Shown here: positions 17,387 through 25,158 of the stretch, in pieces
Layout of the letters: the number at the start of each line of letters is the position of its first letter
Position numbering within the stretch: position 1 is the stretch's first letter
Assembly (NCBI GenBank): GCA_027309085.1
Contig: DAIDDL010000033.1
Span: forward strand, 1-46,820
Length of the DNA stretch: 46,820 bases
From: Sulfobacillus sp.
GTDB lineage: Bacteria > Bacillota > Sulfobacillia > Sulfobacillales > Sulfobacillaceae
Reading direction: 5' to 3'
Program-made: the position numbers and the translations under genes
The notes under the pieces: generated by a model
What the model was told of the DNA's origin: nothing
The model's database searches: none
The model's input: the letters and a program-made list of their open reading frames with translations, nothing else

Positions 17387-17788
17387 TTAAGTGCTGGCAT
17401 TTGGCGCAGCTGCATAGTGATCTGGGCATTGAATTTCTAGTTTCTGCGCGTCAAACGTTCCATTAGCCCCCATATGCCCTTTCACAATGGCACTAGCGTC
17501 TTTGAACTGCTCATTCGGCATCGCGCCATGGTATATAATGGGCAAACTCTGACCTTTTGATACCAAGCGAAAACGGAGAGTGTTGGTGGCGGAATTATAC
17601 TGGACACTGGGGGCCAGCATGGTGCCCTGAACCCGGACCGCCATTCCTGAAAAACGCCCCATATCCCGCCGGTATTGGCTTACCGTCAAAAAGTAATTCG
17701 AAAAGTTGTGCGCACCCTGTATGCCGAGGTAGGTCAACGCACCAAGCACTACAAAAGCGCCCATCTGCAGCCTGAGTTTCTTCGTCAT
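17387..17788 (-). CDS. ccmE: Heme chaperone CcmE, CxxxY type
   Basis: CcmE carries heme covalently from CcmC to CcmF. The 133-residue protein has an N-terminal membrane anchor (about residues 7-25) and an OB-fold domain with typical VRVQGTM and FRLVSKGQSLPIIYHGAMP segments. The heme-attachment motif near the C-terminus reads CPDHY, that is CxxxY, in place of the usual HxxxY. The Cys form is known from some archaea and sulfate reducers. The ATG at 17788 has AGAGGG upstream. The open frame extends further back into the neighbouring tRNA gene region, but that part is not expected to be translated. It heads the ccm unit. Confidence 0.9.
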   Translation of the reverse strand: MTKKLRLQMGAFVVLGALTYLGIQGAHNFSNYFLTVSQYRRDMGRFSGMAVRVQGTMLAPSVQYNSATNTLRFRLVSKGQSLPIIYHGAMPNEQFKDASAIVKGHMGANGTFDAQKLEIQCPDHYAAAPNAST

Positions 17789-17901
17789 TCTCTGCCCTCT
17801 GCTCCATAATCTAAACCGCACTATTTTTTGTCTCCCGCTGATCTTGCGCAAGTTCCGCAAACATGATACACTCATTTCTGCACCTCGAAGAACTTGGAGA
17901 T

Positions 17902-17988
17902 GTCGAAGTGGTGGAAATGGCAGACACGCGGTGTTCAGGGCGCCGTGAGCGAAAGCTCGTGTGGGTTCAAGTCCCACCTTCGGCACCA
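17902..17988 (+). tRNA. tRNA-Leu (CAG)
   Basis: An 87-base class II tRNA with encoded CCA. The acceptor arm GTCGAAG pairs with CTTCGGC (one G-U pair). The anticodon stem CGGTG/CGCCG encloses TTCAGGG, giving anticodon CAG. A long variable arm (GAGC-GAAA-GCTC) and a T arm with GTTCAAGTC are present. It is divergent from ccmE. Confidence 0.95.
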
Positions 17989-18037
17989 CAACTATGTTTT
18001 GGGTATTAATTTTGGGTAACCTGTTCATAAAAAAGAA

Positions 18038-18075
18038 CCCGACACCATAAATATATGGTGAAATCGGGACTTTTT
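18038..18075 (+). terminator. Terminator after tRNA-Leu (CAG)
   Basis: The stem CCCGA-CACCAT pairs with ATGGTG and TCGGG (a 3-base AAA bulge interrupts the 3' arm), and ACTTTTT follows. It lies 50 bases after the tRNA. The remaining 18076-18403 holds no gene I can support, only leader sequence for the next tRNA. Confidence 0.8.
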
Positions 18076-18385
18076 ATATTGTGCTTTAAATGGCTCATAT
18101 TTATCGGTCCGGTATATTACGCGATGGCGCGTATCGGGGCCCAAGCCGCAGTAAATGGCCTCCTTCCCATGTCATGACAATGCTACCTCTCTCCGCTAAC
18201 GAAAAGCTTCCCAAAGATCGACTGCCATCTGAGCCGTGGTAGATTGGCCAGAGATGCAGGCCGTGAGACGGCACTTCAAATATAAATTCACAAAAATTCT
18301 GGGCTTTTTCGATAACAGTTGCTCATGATGTGTCTCTGTGGTAAAATAAATTCGTTGTTGATACGCGTGTGGTTTTTCTAACAAA

Positions 18386-20153
18386 TTATTGCACTGTATC
18401 ATTGTCGGGATGGCGGAACTGGCAGACGCTTACGTTTGAGGGGCGTATGGAGCAATCCGTGGGGGTTCGAGTCCCCCTCCCGGCACCAACATTAAACACA
18501 CGCTTTGCATCAGAAAAAGGCGCGTGTTCTTTTTTTGACATTTTGCCTTCTGGCGCGGACAACACGGGAAACCGTAAAGTCAATTCTAACGTGTCATCCC
18601 GCACCACTACTTTCTCGAAAAAGAGTCGAAACAGTTCGCGTAAGTCTTGCGCGTTCGAGGAATCCGCCACATCAATAGCTTCTGTCGTCACCAAAGTGGC
18701 CCAATCGTTCCGCAACGTCTCCATGGCTGCCTGCCAAGAGGAGGCTTCTGTGGATTCCTGGGCCGCCAAAACTTGTTCTTCTTCTAATGCCTGCGCCAAT
18801 CGGTCTCGTTCTCCTTGGACGGTCTGAAGCATAGTCTGCACCTCTCGGATTACCCCGGTGTCAGTTAGCACGAGAACATTTCGTGTGCCTTGAGCGATTG
18901 CGGCTTCCTTTTCTTTTAGCTGAGCTTTAATCCTCTGCATGGTTTGGGACCGCTGGGTCGATTCACGCCGTTGAGTATTTGTCACCTCCTCCAGAACCGC
19001 CTCCCATTGCTCTGGAGCAAACAACCGCCGTACTTCGTCTAAAAGAATACCATCGACCGTGTAGGCATCAATTTCCGGTCCAGTACATTGGTCATAACCC
19101 TTGTTGCTGCGGGTGCCACAACGATATTTGCGATAGACGGCTTGGCTGCCATTCGCGGCGCCGTGTATGCCGTTGTCCTTGATACGGAGCGCCACAGATA
19201 CCACACGTGATAAGCCCACTTGTTGGATAGACACTGCGCCCATTGGGATTTCCACTAAACCCGTGTAATCGGTCTCTCGCCGCCGCGATTTGTGGAATGC
19301 TATTGAAGACCTCACGGTCAATCAAGGCCGGATGGGTATTCGGTGTCGTGATCCAGTCTTCCGGCGCATTCCACTTGGCATCATGGACCGTATGCTTGCG
19401 CCGGCGCTGGCGATTCCAGACTAAATCTCCGGTATAAGCGGGGTTCCGTAATATCGAATACAGAGTGTTTTTACTCCAACTCTGCACTCCCCGATTCCCA
19501 CGCGGGAGAGGAGCCTGCACAGTATTGAGCCAACTCGTAATGACTGCTAATCCATCTCCAGCGACATATCGTTGAAATATCTCTTGCACATAGGGTGCTG
19601 TCGCTGGGTCGGGCTCAAGATCCCCATCTGACGTCAATTGATATCCATAGGGTGCCTGTCCCCCATTGCGACCGCCTTGTTGGGCATTTTCACGTTGACC
19701 TTTCACGGTTTCCCGTGCGAGATTCGCCTTGTAATACTCGCTGATGGCGTCCAACAAAGATTCAATGATGATGGTCACAGGATCGTCCTTCTCTAAGGGT
19801 TCTTGCACGCTAATGACCGCAATCCCTTCACGTCGAAGGGCTGCCTTGTAAAAACTAGAATGCTGCACGCTCCGCGCAAATCGGTCAAATTTGTGAACAA
19901 GAATCACATCAAAGCGATGTCGTTTAGCATCCGTGATCATGGTTTGAAAGCCCAATCGGTCATCCGTAGACCCTGATCGCCCTTCATCCCGGTAAATGTG
20001 TTCGTTGGCCACGGTCCAACCGTGATTGAGAATATAGCTACTACACGCTTTGATCTGTGCCGGAATAGACAGGCCTTGCTCGGCCTGATCTACCGTGCTC
20101 ACACGAGCATAAATAGCGGCCGTTTTAATTTCATGCGTGGTCACGATCTTCAC
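18386..20153 (-). pseudogene. Large serine recombinase, frameshifted
   Basis: A site-specific integrase of the large serine family, in two overlapping reading frames. The first (19092-20153) has the catalytic domain with the nucleophile Ser (AIYARVSTVDQ, residue 19), FDRFARS and a recombinase domain ending in a zinc-ribbon half, TCGICGAPY. The second (ending at 18386) supplies the other half (YRKYRCGT, then YDQC), a long coiled coil and the C-terminus. The shift falls at about 19145-19190. The last frame reads through tRNA-Leu (GAG) with no stop of its own before it, so the native end was probably replaced on integration. A GTG at 20144 with AAAGGG 8 bases upstream is a better start than 20153. 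It was the integrase of the element inserted here; now probably inactive unless the shift is a sequencing error. Confidence 0.88.
18404..18488 (+). tRNA. tRNA-Leu (GAG), integration site
   Basis: An 85-base class II tRNA with encoded CCA. The acceptor GTCGGGA pairs with TCCCGGC. The anticodon stem TACGT/GCGTA encloses TTGAGGG, giving anticodon GAG. The T arm is GGGGGTTCGAGTCCCCC. A serine recombinase gene runs into its 3' end from the right, and the reading frame of that gene continues through the tRNA, so the 3' end of this tRNA probably served as an attachment site. Confidence 0.95.
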
Positions 20154-20268
20154 CCTTTCTATAGGCCTGCGACTTCATTGTACGTGACCGCTGGATCAAA
20201 CGAAATATATAGTGGTCCCAGAAAACTAGACAGTGTGGGAGGTCCTCAAGTGTTACACTGGACACGCT

Positions 20269-20568
20269 ATGAAAAGACATACAGCTACATTCAAGGCCCA
20301 AGTGACCTTGGAGCTCCTCAAAGAGGAAAAGACCGTGACTCAAATCGCTGCCGAGCACGGCGTTCATCCCGGGCAATTGCATCGGTGGAAACGCCAGGCG
20401 CTCGAGAACTTTCCGCATTTGTTTACCGAGTCCGAAGCGCTCAAACAGGAAGCGCAAGCGCACGAGCAACAACTGGCCGAGCTCTATGGCCAAATCGGCA
20501 AACTCACCACGCAGTTGGAGTGGCTCAAAAAAATCTGGGATCGACCCTCTCTCGCGCTGAGCGGGTAG
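20269..20568 (+). CDS. IS3-family transposase OrfA
   Basis: A 99-residue helix-turn-helix protein. It has the IS3 OrfA pattern TFKAQVTLELLKEEKTVTQIAAEHGVHPGQLHRWKR, followed by a leucine-zipper-like helix (about residues 50-88). It binds the IS ends and regulates transposition. A run of seven A residues (20527-20533) near its end allows -1 frameshifting to make the OrfAB fusion, which is the active transposase. Confidence 0.93.
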   Translation: MKRHTATFKAQVTLELLKEEKTVTQIAAEHGVHPGQLHRWKRQALENFPHLFTESEALKQEAQAHEQQLAELYGQIGKLTTQLEWLKKIWDRPSLALSG

Positions 20569-21398
20569 CCTGGCTCGACCGCGGGCGAGGCGCGCTGCCT
20601 CTGACGGTTCAGACGGAGTTGCTCGGGATTAACCGCACCAGTCTGTATTACCGGCCCGTCGGGCCGGATGCCATGGAAGTCGCGCTGAAACACCGCATCG
20701 ATGAAATCTATACCAAGTGCCCCTTTTATGGGTCTCGCCGGATCATCGCCCAGTTACAGCACGAGGGCTATGCCGTCAATCGGAAACGCATTCAGAGCTA
20801 CATGCGGGAGATGGGTATTTGGGGCCTGGCCCCCGGACCCCACACGAGTACGCCGCATCCTGGGCACACCATTTATCCGTATTTATTACGGGGCGTCACC
20901 GCGGCCTATCCCAATCACATCTGGGGGATCGATATCACCTATATCCGCTTGAGGCATGGCTGGCTCTATCTCGTGGCCATTATTGATTGGTATTCGCGCT
21001 ATGTGGTGGCATGGGAGCTCTCGGAAACGCTAGAACTGCCGTTTGTGCTGACCGCTGCACGACGGGCCCTCGCCACCGCAGTCCCCGCCATTTGGAATCA
21101 CGACCAAGGGAGCCATTTTACCAGTCCCCAGTATACGGCGTTGCTCTTAGCTCAGGAGGTGCGGATTAGCATGGATGGCAAAGGTCGGGCACTCGACAAC
21201 ATCTTCACCGAACGACTCTGGCGTAGCGTAAAGTACGAGGAAGTCTATCTCCACGACTATGAAACACCCCGTGCAGCGGAGCAGGGATTAACTCAGTACT
21301 TTGCGTTTTACACTCACGAACGGCTCCATCAATCGCTGGCGTATGCGACCCCCGCGTCCGTCTACGCCGACCCCGTCGGACCGGATGCCGTCCGATGA
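20526..21398 (+). CDS. IS3-family transposase OrfB (via -1 frameshift)
   Basis: The catalytic half of the transposase, about 290 residues, in the -1 frame relative to orfA. It has no obvious start of its own and would be made as OrfAB by slippage on the A7 tract, which joins LEWLKK to NLGSTLSRAERVAWLDRG without a gap. The DDE residues are visible: Asp in IWGIDITYI, Asp in WNHDQGSHFTS, and Glu in DNIFTERLWRS. The frame is intact to its stop, so the element may still be able to move. Confidence 0.92.
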   Translation, partial: QKNLGSTLSRAERVAWLDRGRGALPLTVQTELLGINRTSLYYRPVGPDAMEVALKHRIDEIYTKCPFYGSRRIIAQLQHEGYAVNRKRIQSYMREMGIWGLAPGPHTSTPHPGHTIYPYLLRGVTAAYPNHIWGIDITYIRLRHGWLYLVAIIDWYSRYVVAWELSETLELPFVLTAARRALATAVPAIWNHDQGSHFTSPQYTALLLAQEVRISMDGKGRALDNIFTERLWRSVKYEEVYLHDYETPRAAEQGLTQYFAFYTHERLHQSLAYATPASVYADPVGPDAVR

Positions 21399-21429
21399 GG
21401 TCCTGTCCACTGGGGCGATCCCCACCGTC

Positions 21430-21449
21430 GATCGTCACTAGTGACGATC
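21430..21449. repeat. Perfect 20-base palindrome inside the IS
   Basis: GATCGTCACTAGTGACGATC reads the same on both strands. It lies between the transposase stop and the passenger gene, 24 bases before that gene's start. A dimeric regulator binding site is the simplest reading. A nearby GGGG-CGAT-CCCC stem (21412-21423) adds structure to the same interval. Confidence 0.85.
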
Positions 21450-21472
21450 TCATCCTCGAAGGAGGTGCTGTC

Positions 21473-21670
21473 ATGGATCCCACGCACCGAGACCGCCAGG
21501 CCACGTATCGCTTCTGGCACCCACAACTGAATGTCACCTTTCGTTGGCGCTCAGACTGCATACTGGTCAGCCAGGCATTGGCGCTCACCCACCAACACCC
21601 GCGGGAGATACTCCTGCGCTGGGCGCGGCAAGTCCTGGACGATATGCCGCCGCACGACCCGAGATCCTGA
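21473..21670 (+). CDS. Small passenger protein in the IS, unknown function
   Basis: A 65-residue ORF inside the inferred IS borders, starting MDPTHRDRQATYRFW behind a strong GAAGGAGGTG (21458-21467), better than the sites of the transposase genes. I recognise no family. The protein is rich in Arg, Trp and His, has no membrane segment and is probably helical at its C-terminus (REILLRWARQVLDDM). The palindrome just upstream suggests its own control. Small extra proteins are not usual in IS3 elements. Confidence 0.55.
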   Translation: MDPTHRDRQATYRFWHPQLNVTFRWRSDCILVSQALALTHQHPREILLRWARQVLDDMPPHDPRS

Positions 21671-21775
21671 ACCACAACCGTAGGACCATTCATCTCAAAC
21701 CATCAAAGGAGGGGACATCAGTCTCACACTTAAAGGACTAAAAAATTGTCTTGACAAAGGGGTCCACTTTAACGT

Positions 21776-21862
21776 TTATCGGGACAACGGCGAATATGCG
21801 GCTGCCACTGCAATCATTTCACGCGTTTTTTCGTCCACTACTTCACATCCCTTCATATGCAT
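21776..21862 (-). pseudogene. Short remnant resembling an AhpD/CMD-like N-terminus
   Basis: A 28-codon minus-strand ORF reading CEVVDEKTREMIAVAAAYS, which loosely resembles the D-x-KTRELIAL-AVA start of carboxymuconolactone decarboxylase/AhpD-like proteins. It stops 10 bases from the right IS end. If real, it is the stump of a host gene lost when the IS inserted or deleted adjacent DNA. No ribosome binding site is seen. The rest of 21767-22057 holds only an inverted repeat AGTCTAA/TTAGACT (21890-21911) and AT-rich sequence. Confidence 0.25.
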
Positions 21863-22057
21863 ATAACAATGTGATTATAATACTGATTTAGTCTAATGAT
21901 AACCTTAGACTCAGACAATCGTAAGATCTGAAACAGTCTTACCGCTTGGTAATATGGCAGAAAATACCAGTTTTAGTGGGTTCTCACTGAAGGGGAAATT
22001 GAAAGACTGCCAGCGGCAATCTTGTTAAGCGGCATAGGCTTGACACTGGGTAACGAT

Positions 22058-22474
22058 TCATTCCCGGACCTCATGGTCTGCATTGGCCATGGGCGTGACC
22101 GGAAGAAGAAATTCTCGTTGAGAGGTGCCCGCAGGATTGGCATGGGGTCCGACGACAACGCATGCAGCCACTCCTTGCGCATGATCGCGCAACATTTCCA
22201 AACCTAAGTCAAGGAGCGTATTAACGCGGGCATCGGCGATGCGGTAATACACGAATCGGCCCCGGGCAGTTGTACTTACGAAACCACAGCTTTTTAGGCA
22301 GCTGAGGTGATTTGAGAGATGGCCTTGTCCGATCTGAAGAGCCTGCACCATTTCCCCCACGTTGGCAGTCTCCCGCTGCCGTAAAAGATCTAAAATCCGC
22401 AGTCGGATGGGATGACTGAGCCCTTGCCAGAAAGCCGCCATCAAGTCCTGCTGACCACTGTCTTCCTGACCCAT
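22058..22474 (-). CDS. ArsR/SmtB metal-sensing repressor, CmtR-like
   Basis: A 138-residue winged-helix repressor. The recognition region reads GQGHLSNHLSCLKSCGFV, in which two cysteines four residues apart lie in the DNA-binding helix as in CmtR of mycobacteria, where they bind Cd or Pb. A third cysteine in VAACVVVG near the C-terminus fits the third CmtR ligand. Metal binding would distort the DNA-reading helix and release the operator. Divergence from mercuric reductase suggests that Hg(II) or another soft thiophilic metal is the signal. The ATG at 22474 has AGGAGG 9 bases upstream; the ATG at 22480 is too close to it. Confidence 0.9.
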   Translation of the reverse strand: MGQEDSGQQDLMAAFWQGLSHPIRLRILDLLRQRETANVGEMVQALQIGQGHLSNHLSCLKSCGFVSTTARGRFVYYRIADARVNTLLDLGLEMLRDHAQGVAACVVVGPHANPAGTSQREFLLPVTPMANADHEVRE

Positions 22475-22509
22475 TCGCATATGCCTCCTTCTTGACGATT
22501 TCTCCGACG

Positions 22510-22527
22510 TATTGTCCAAATACAATA
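22510..22527. promoter_or_regulatory. Inverted repeat upstream of arsR-like gene, likely operator
   Basis: TATTGT-CCAAAT-ACAATA is a perfect 6-6-6 inverted repeat 36 bases before the repressor start, the usual size and AT content of ArsR/SmtB operators. It should mediate autoregulation and perhaps control of merA. Confidence 0.6.
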
Positions 22528-22682
22528 TTACTAGTTCAGATGAGCTTTGGCAACCGCGCAGGCCGCAAGGGACAGTGCTCCTCGGGTAGGGGGTGCGCCC
22601 ATCCGCAAATTTTCTGCGCGGTCACAGCAATACTGGTGACAGAGTCAGGATATTAATTCCGGCAGCAACATTGTAATATTGT

Positions 22683-22704
22683 GTTTATGTGATACATTAT
22701 AAAC
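22683..22704. promoter_or_regulatory. Second inverted repeat in the arsR-merA gap
   Basis: GTTTAT-N10-ATAAAC lies in the AT-rich core of the 435-base divergent interval (22475-22909), with TTGTAA (22671) and TATAAA (22698) nearby as loose promoter-like boxes for merA. It may be a second site for the same repressor. The remainder of the interval contains no gene. Confidence 0.35.
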
Positions 22705-22909
22705 AAGCGGTGCCGTGGCAGCAGGTTCCATGGGGGCACCACCAGTCGATAGGGCGGTAGATCGGATGACTGCCCAGACAATAAAGTACGCATACTGCTC
22801 TTCAACCACTGAATCACGCGGGCATTCGCCTGTTACGCTGCTATTAGGCATACGGGCGCGGGAAATCTAATCAGGGTGCGGACAGCGCCAAAAAAGGGAG
22901 TGTCTAGTA

Positions 22910-24568
22910 ATGGATGAGAAGATACAGTACCACATGGATATTCAAGGAATGACCTGCACGGACTGTGAGCATCACGTGACGTCAGCGTTAGAATCAGTGG
23001 GTGCCTCACGGATTCAGGCAAGTTTTCGGAAAGGCGAAGCACTGTTTTGGGCTCCGCCCGACTTTTCTGTCACGGCGGCGCGCAGTGCTGTATCACAGGC
23101 CGGGTACATACCGAAGACAATGCATCCGGTGGTGTCCAGTGGCAGTGTTTATGAACCATCGCACTCTGATGATGAGTATGACTGGGTAGTGATTGGCTCC
23201 GGCAGTGCAGCTTTTGCCTCGGCGATTGAAGCACGGCTGGCGGGAGCCCGGGTGGCGATGATTGAGCGCGGCACTTTGGGCGGCACATGTGTGAACATTG
23301 GCTGCGTGCCTTCGAAAACGCTGTTGCGGGCCAGTGACCTGCACCATGCGGCTCAGTCAAATCCTTTTGTGGGGTTGCACACCTCGGCCGCTCCAGCTGA
23401 TTTAGCAGCCCTCGTGGCTCAGAAGAACCAATTGGTAGCCACGCTCCGGCAGAAAAAGTATGCGGATCTCCTGCCGGAATACGGAATAGACTTGTTCGAG
23501 GGGGAAGCGCGCTTTTTGGACCAATCGCGGGTGGCCGTGGGTGACCGTGTTATCACGGGAGGACACTACCTGATTGCGACCGGCGCCCGCCCTCGCATCC
23601 CGGAGATCGCCGGAATGCAGTCCGTGGATTATCTTACCAGCACGTCGGCACTAAACCTGACAAGCCGCCCCGACCATCTGATCATTATCGGTTCCGGCTA
23701 TACTGCTCTCGAGTTGGGGCAAATGTTTCGACACTGGGGTTCGGCCGTGACCCTGGTTCAGCGGGGACCCATTCTGATGCCTTTCTATGATGAGGAAGTG
23801 CGTGCGGTGATCCAAGATATGCTGGAGGATGCTGGTATCGAAGTCATTACGGGGGCGTCTTATAGCCAGGTCCAACAAGATGGTCTAAAGAAGACGTTGA
23901 CTGTCAGCGTAGACGGCGTCGTACGTCATTTACAGGGAGATGCACTGCTGGTGGCGGCCGGGAGAGACCCTAACACGGAGGCGCTCAATCTCGATGCCGC
24001 GGGAGTGCTTCTTGGCAGCCGGGGGGAGCCTGTGACGGACCGGACTTTGCAGACTGCTAATCCCAGAATCTATGCCGCGGGGGACGTGACTTTGGGCCCG
24101 CAATTCGTCTATGTCGCTGCTGCCGAGGGAAAAATTGCCGTGCAGAATGCGTTGGGTCTCCGGCCGTCTCAGGAAGTCAACCTCGAAGTCGTGCCGGCGG
24201 TCACCTTTACACAGCCCGCCCTGGCATCTGTTGGCCTGACCGAGGATGCGGCTGAACATCAAGGGCTGGCGGTCAAGACCTCGGTGTTGCCGCTAGAGGC
24301 GGTAACGCGAGCGCTGGCCAACCGCGAGACACGCGGCGTGTTCAAGATCGTGGCAGATGCCGAGGGGGGCCGCATCCGCGGGGTGCAAATTGTCGCGGAG
24401 AATGCGGGAGATGTGATCTATGCGGCAACTTTGGCCGTGAAATTTGGGTTGACTGTCAGCGACCTGACCGACACATTGGCACCTTATCTGACGATGGCGG
24501 AGGGACTAAAACTGGCCGCCCTGACATTTGACAAGGATGTCAACAAATTATCCTGCTGCGCGGGGTGA
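22910..24568 (+). CDS. merA: Mercuric reductase with N-terminal heavy-metal domain
   Basis: MerA reduces Hg(II) to Hg(0) in the cytosol using NADPH and FAD. The 552-residue protein begins with an HMA domain (IQGMTCTDCEHHV, about residues 10-22). It then has a FAD-binding fold (VVIGSGSAAFASAIEA), the redox-active pair in GGTCVNIGCVPSKTLL, a second nucleotide fold (IIIGSGYTALELG), AAGDVT, and the C-terminal LSCCAG whose vicinal cysteines receive Hg. All key cysteines are present. The ATG has GGGAG 9 bases upstream. No merT, merP or merB accompanies it, and the regulator next door is ArsR-type and not MerR. Confidence 0.97.
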   Translation: MDEKIQYHMDIQGMTCTDCEHHVTSALESVGASRIQASFRKGEALFWAPPDFSVTAARSAVSQAGYIPKTMHPVVSSGSVYEPSHSDDEYDWVVIGSGSAAFASAIEARLAGARVAMIERGTLGGTCVNIGCVPSKTLLRASDLHHAAQSNPFVGLHTSAAPADLAALVAQKNQLVATLRQKKYADLLPEYGIDLFEGEARFLDQSRVAVGDRVITGGHYLIATGARPRIPEIAGMQSVDYLTSTSALNLTSRPDHLIIIGSGYTALELGQMFRHWGSAVTLVQRGPILMPFYDEEVRAVIQDMLEDAGIEVITGASYSQVQQDGLKKTLTVSVDGVVRHLQGDALLVAAGRDPNTEALNLDAAGVLLGSRGEPVTDRTLQTANPRIYAAGDVTLGPQFVYVAAAEGKIAVQNALGLRPSQEVNLEVVPAVTFTQPALASVGLTEDAAEHQGLAVKTSVLPLEAVTRALANRETRGVFKIVADAEGGRIRGVQIVAENAGDVIYAATLAVKFGLTVSDLTDTLAPYLTMAEGLKLAALTFDKDVNKLSCCAG

Positions 24569-24612
24569 CCAGTTGCATAAGACAGTTATAGTTTGACAAA
24601 TCAGGACCCCGG

Positions 24613-24644
24613 ACCCCCAAGCAGTCCTTAGAGTGCTTGGGGGT
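24613..24644 (+). terminator. Terminator-like hairpin after merA
   Basis: ACCCCCAAGCA (24613-24623) pairs perfectly with TGCTTGGGGGT (24634-24644) around a 10-base loop. The T run after it is poor (TAATTG). It lies 45 bases after merA. The truncated MFS gene on the other strand ends inside this stem. Confidence 0.65.
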
Positions 24645-25158
24645 TAATTGTCGATGCGGTTTCTATATGGGGGGAGTCTCCTATTGCACCCAGCGGCGCT
24701 AGGGCGTGCCCGATCATGCCGCTGACCATCCATCCACTCATTTTCCGTCCTTTGTCCGTTGAACCGGTCTGTGTGACCAGGGCGGCCATGTGCGGATGAA
24801 ATGCAGCATTGCCAAGGCCTGCCAGCATTAAAGCCACTGCAAACACAGCATATGATGGAGCCCACGCCAGTCCTAAGGCATTGCCCACACTTCCAGCGAT
24901 CAGGCCCCCTACGATAAACCAAGGACCTCCTAAACGGTCAGCCCACCAACCCCACAGTGGCTGCATGGCCTGAGTGGTCAGGGTCAGGAGGCCGGCAAGA
25001 AGGCCGGCCTGAGCAACGCCGAAGTGCCAGCGCGGCATCAATACCGGCAGCAATGCGAGGTACAGTGTGGGATAACCGTCATTTATCGCGTGTGCTATGC
25101 CCCATATGACGGCGGTTTGGCGGATTCCCCGGCGATTGTCGCGTCCCACTGCTGTCAC
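24628..25158 (-). pseudogene. MFS transporter, C-terminally truncated
   Basis: The 176-residue product contains the first five or so membrane helices of a major facilitator, with NDGYPTLYLALLPVL at the start and GWWADRLGG in the first cytoplasmic loop. It is closest in style to fosmidomycin-resistance-like members. Full proteins are about 400 residues. Here the frame ends within the terminator of merA after unrelated residues. The second half is missing, so a functional transporter is unlikely. The ATGA overlap with the methyltransferase gene shows they were once one unit. The truncation marks a recombination junction next to merA. Confidence 0.8.

Larger units (their letters stand above)
20213..21766 (+). 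mobile_element. IS3-family insertion sequence
   Basis: An element of about 1.55 kb. The left end TGGTCCCAG (20213) and the right end read inward, TGGACCCCT (from 21766), are imperfect inverted repeats sharing TGG-CCC and a distal AGACA. Inside are orfA, a -1 slippery A7 tract, orfB with a DDE core, and an extra small gene. I see no matching short direct repeat at the two borders, so the exact ends or the insertion history are uncertain. Confidence 0.8.

Noticed and set aside
17789-18028. N-terminal extension of ccmE with 80 extra codons
   Set aside because: It translates tRNA-Leu sequence. The ATG at 17788 directly before the membrane anchor is the normal CcmE start.
18404-18488. Similarity of the two tRNA-Leu 3' ends as attL/attR
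   Set aside because: The shared bases are those common to leucine tRNAs. They differ at several positions and do not flank the recombinase, so they are not an att pair.
21890-21911. AGTCTAA/TTAGACT inverted repeat as an IS end
   Set aside because: It is 124 bases outside the inferred right end and has no partner on the left side. It is noted only as a local hairpin.
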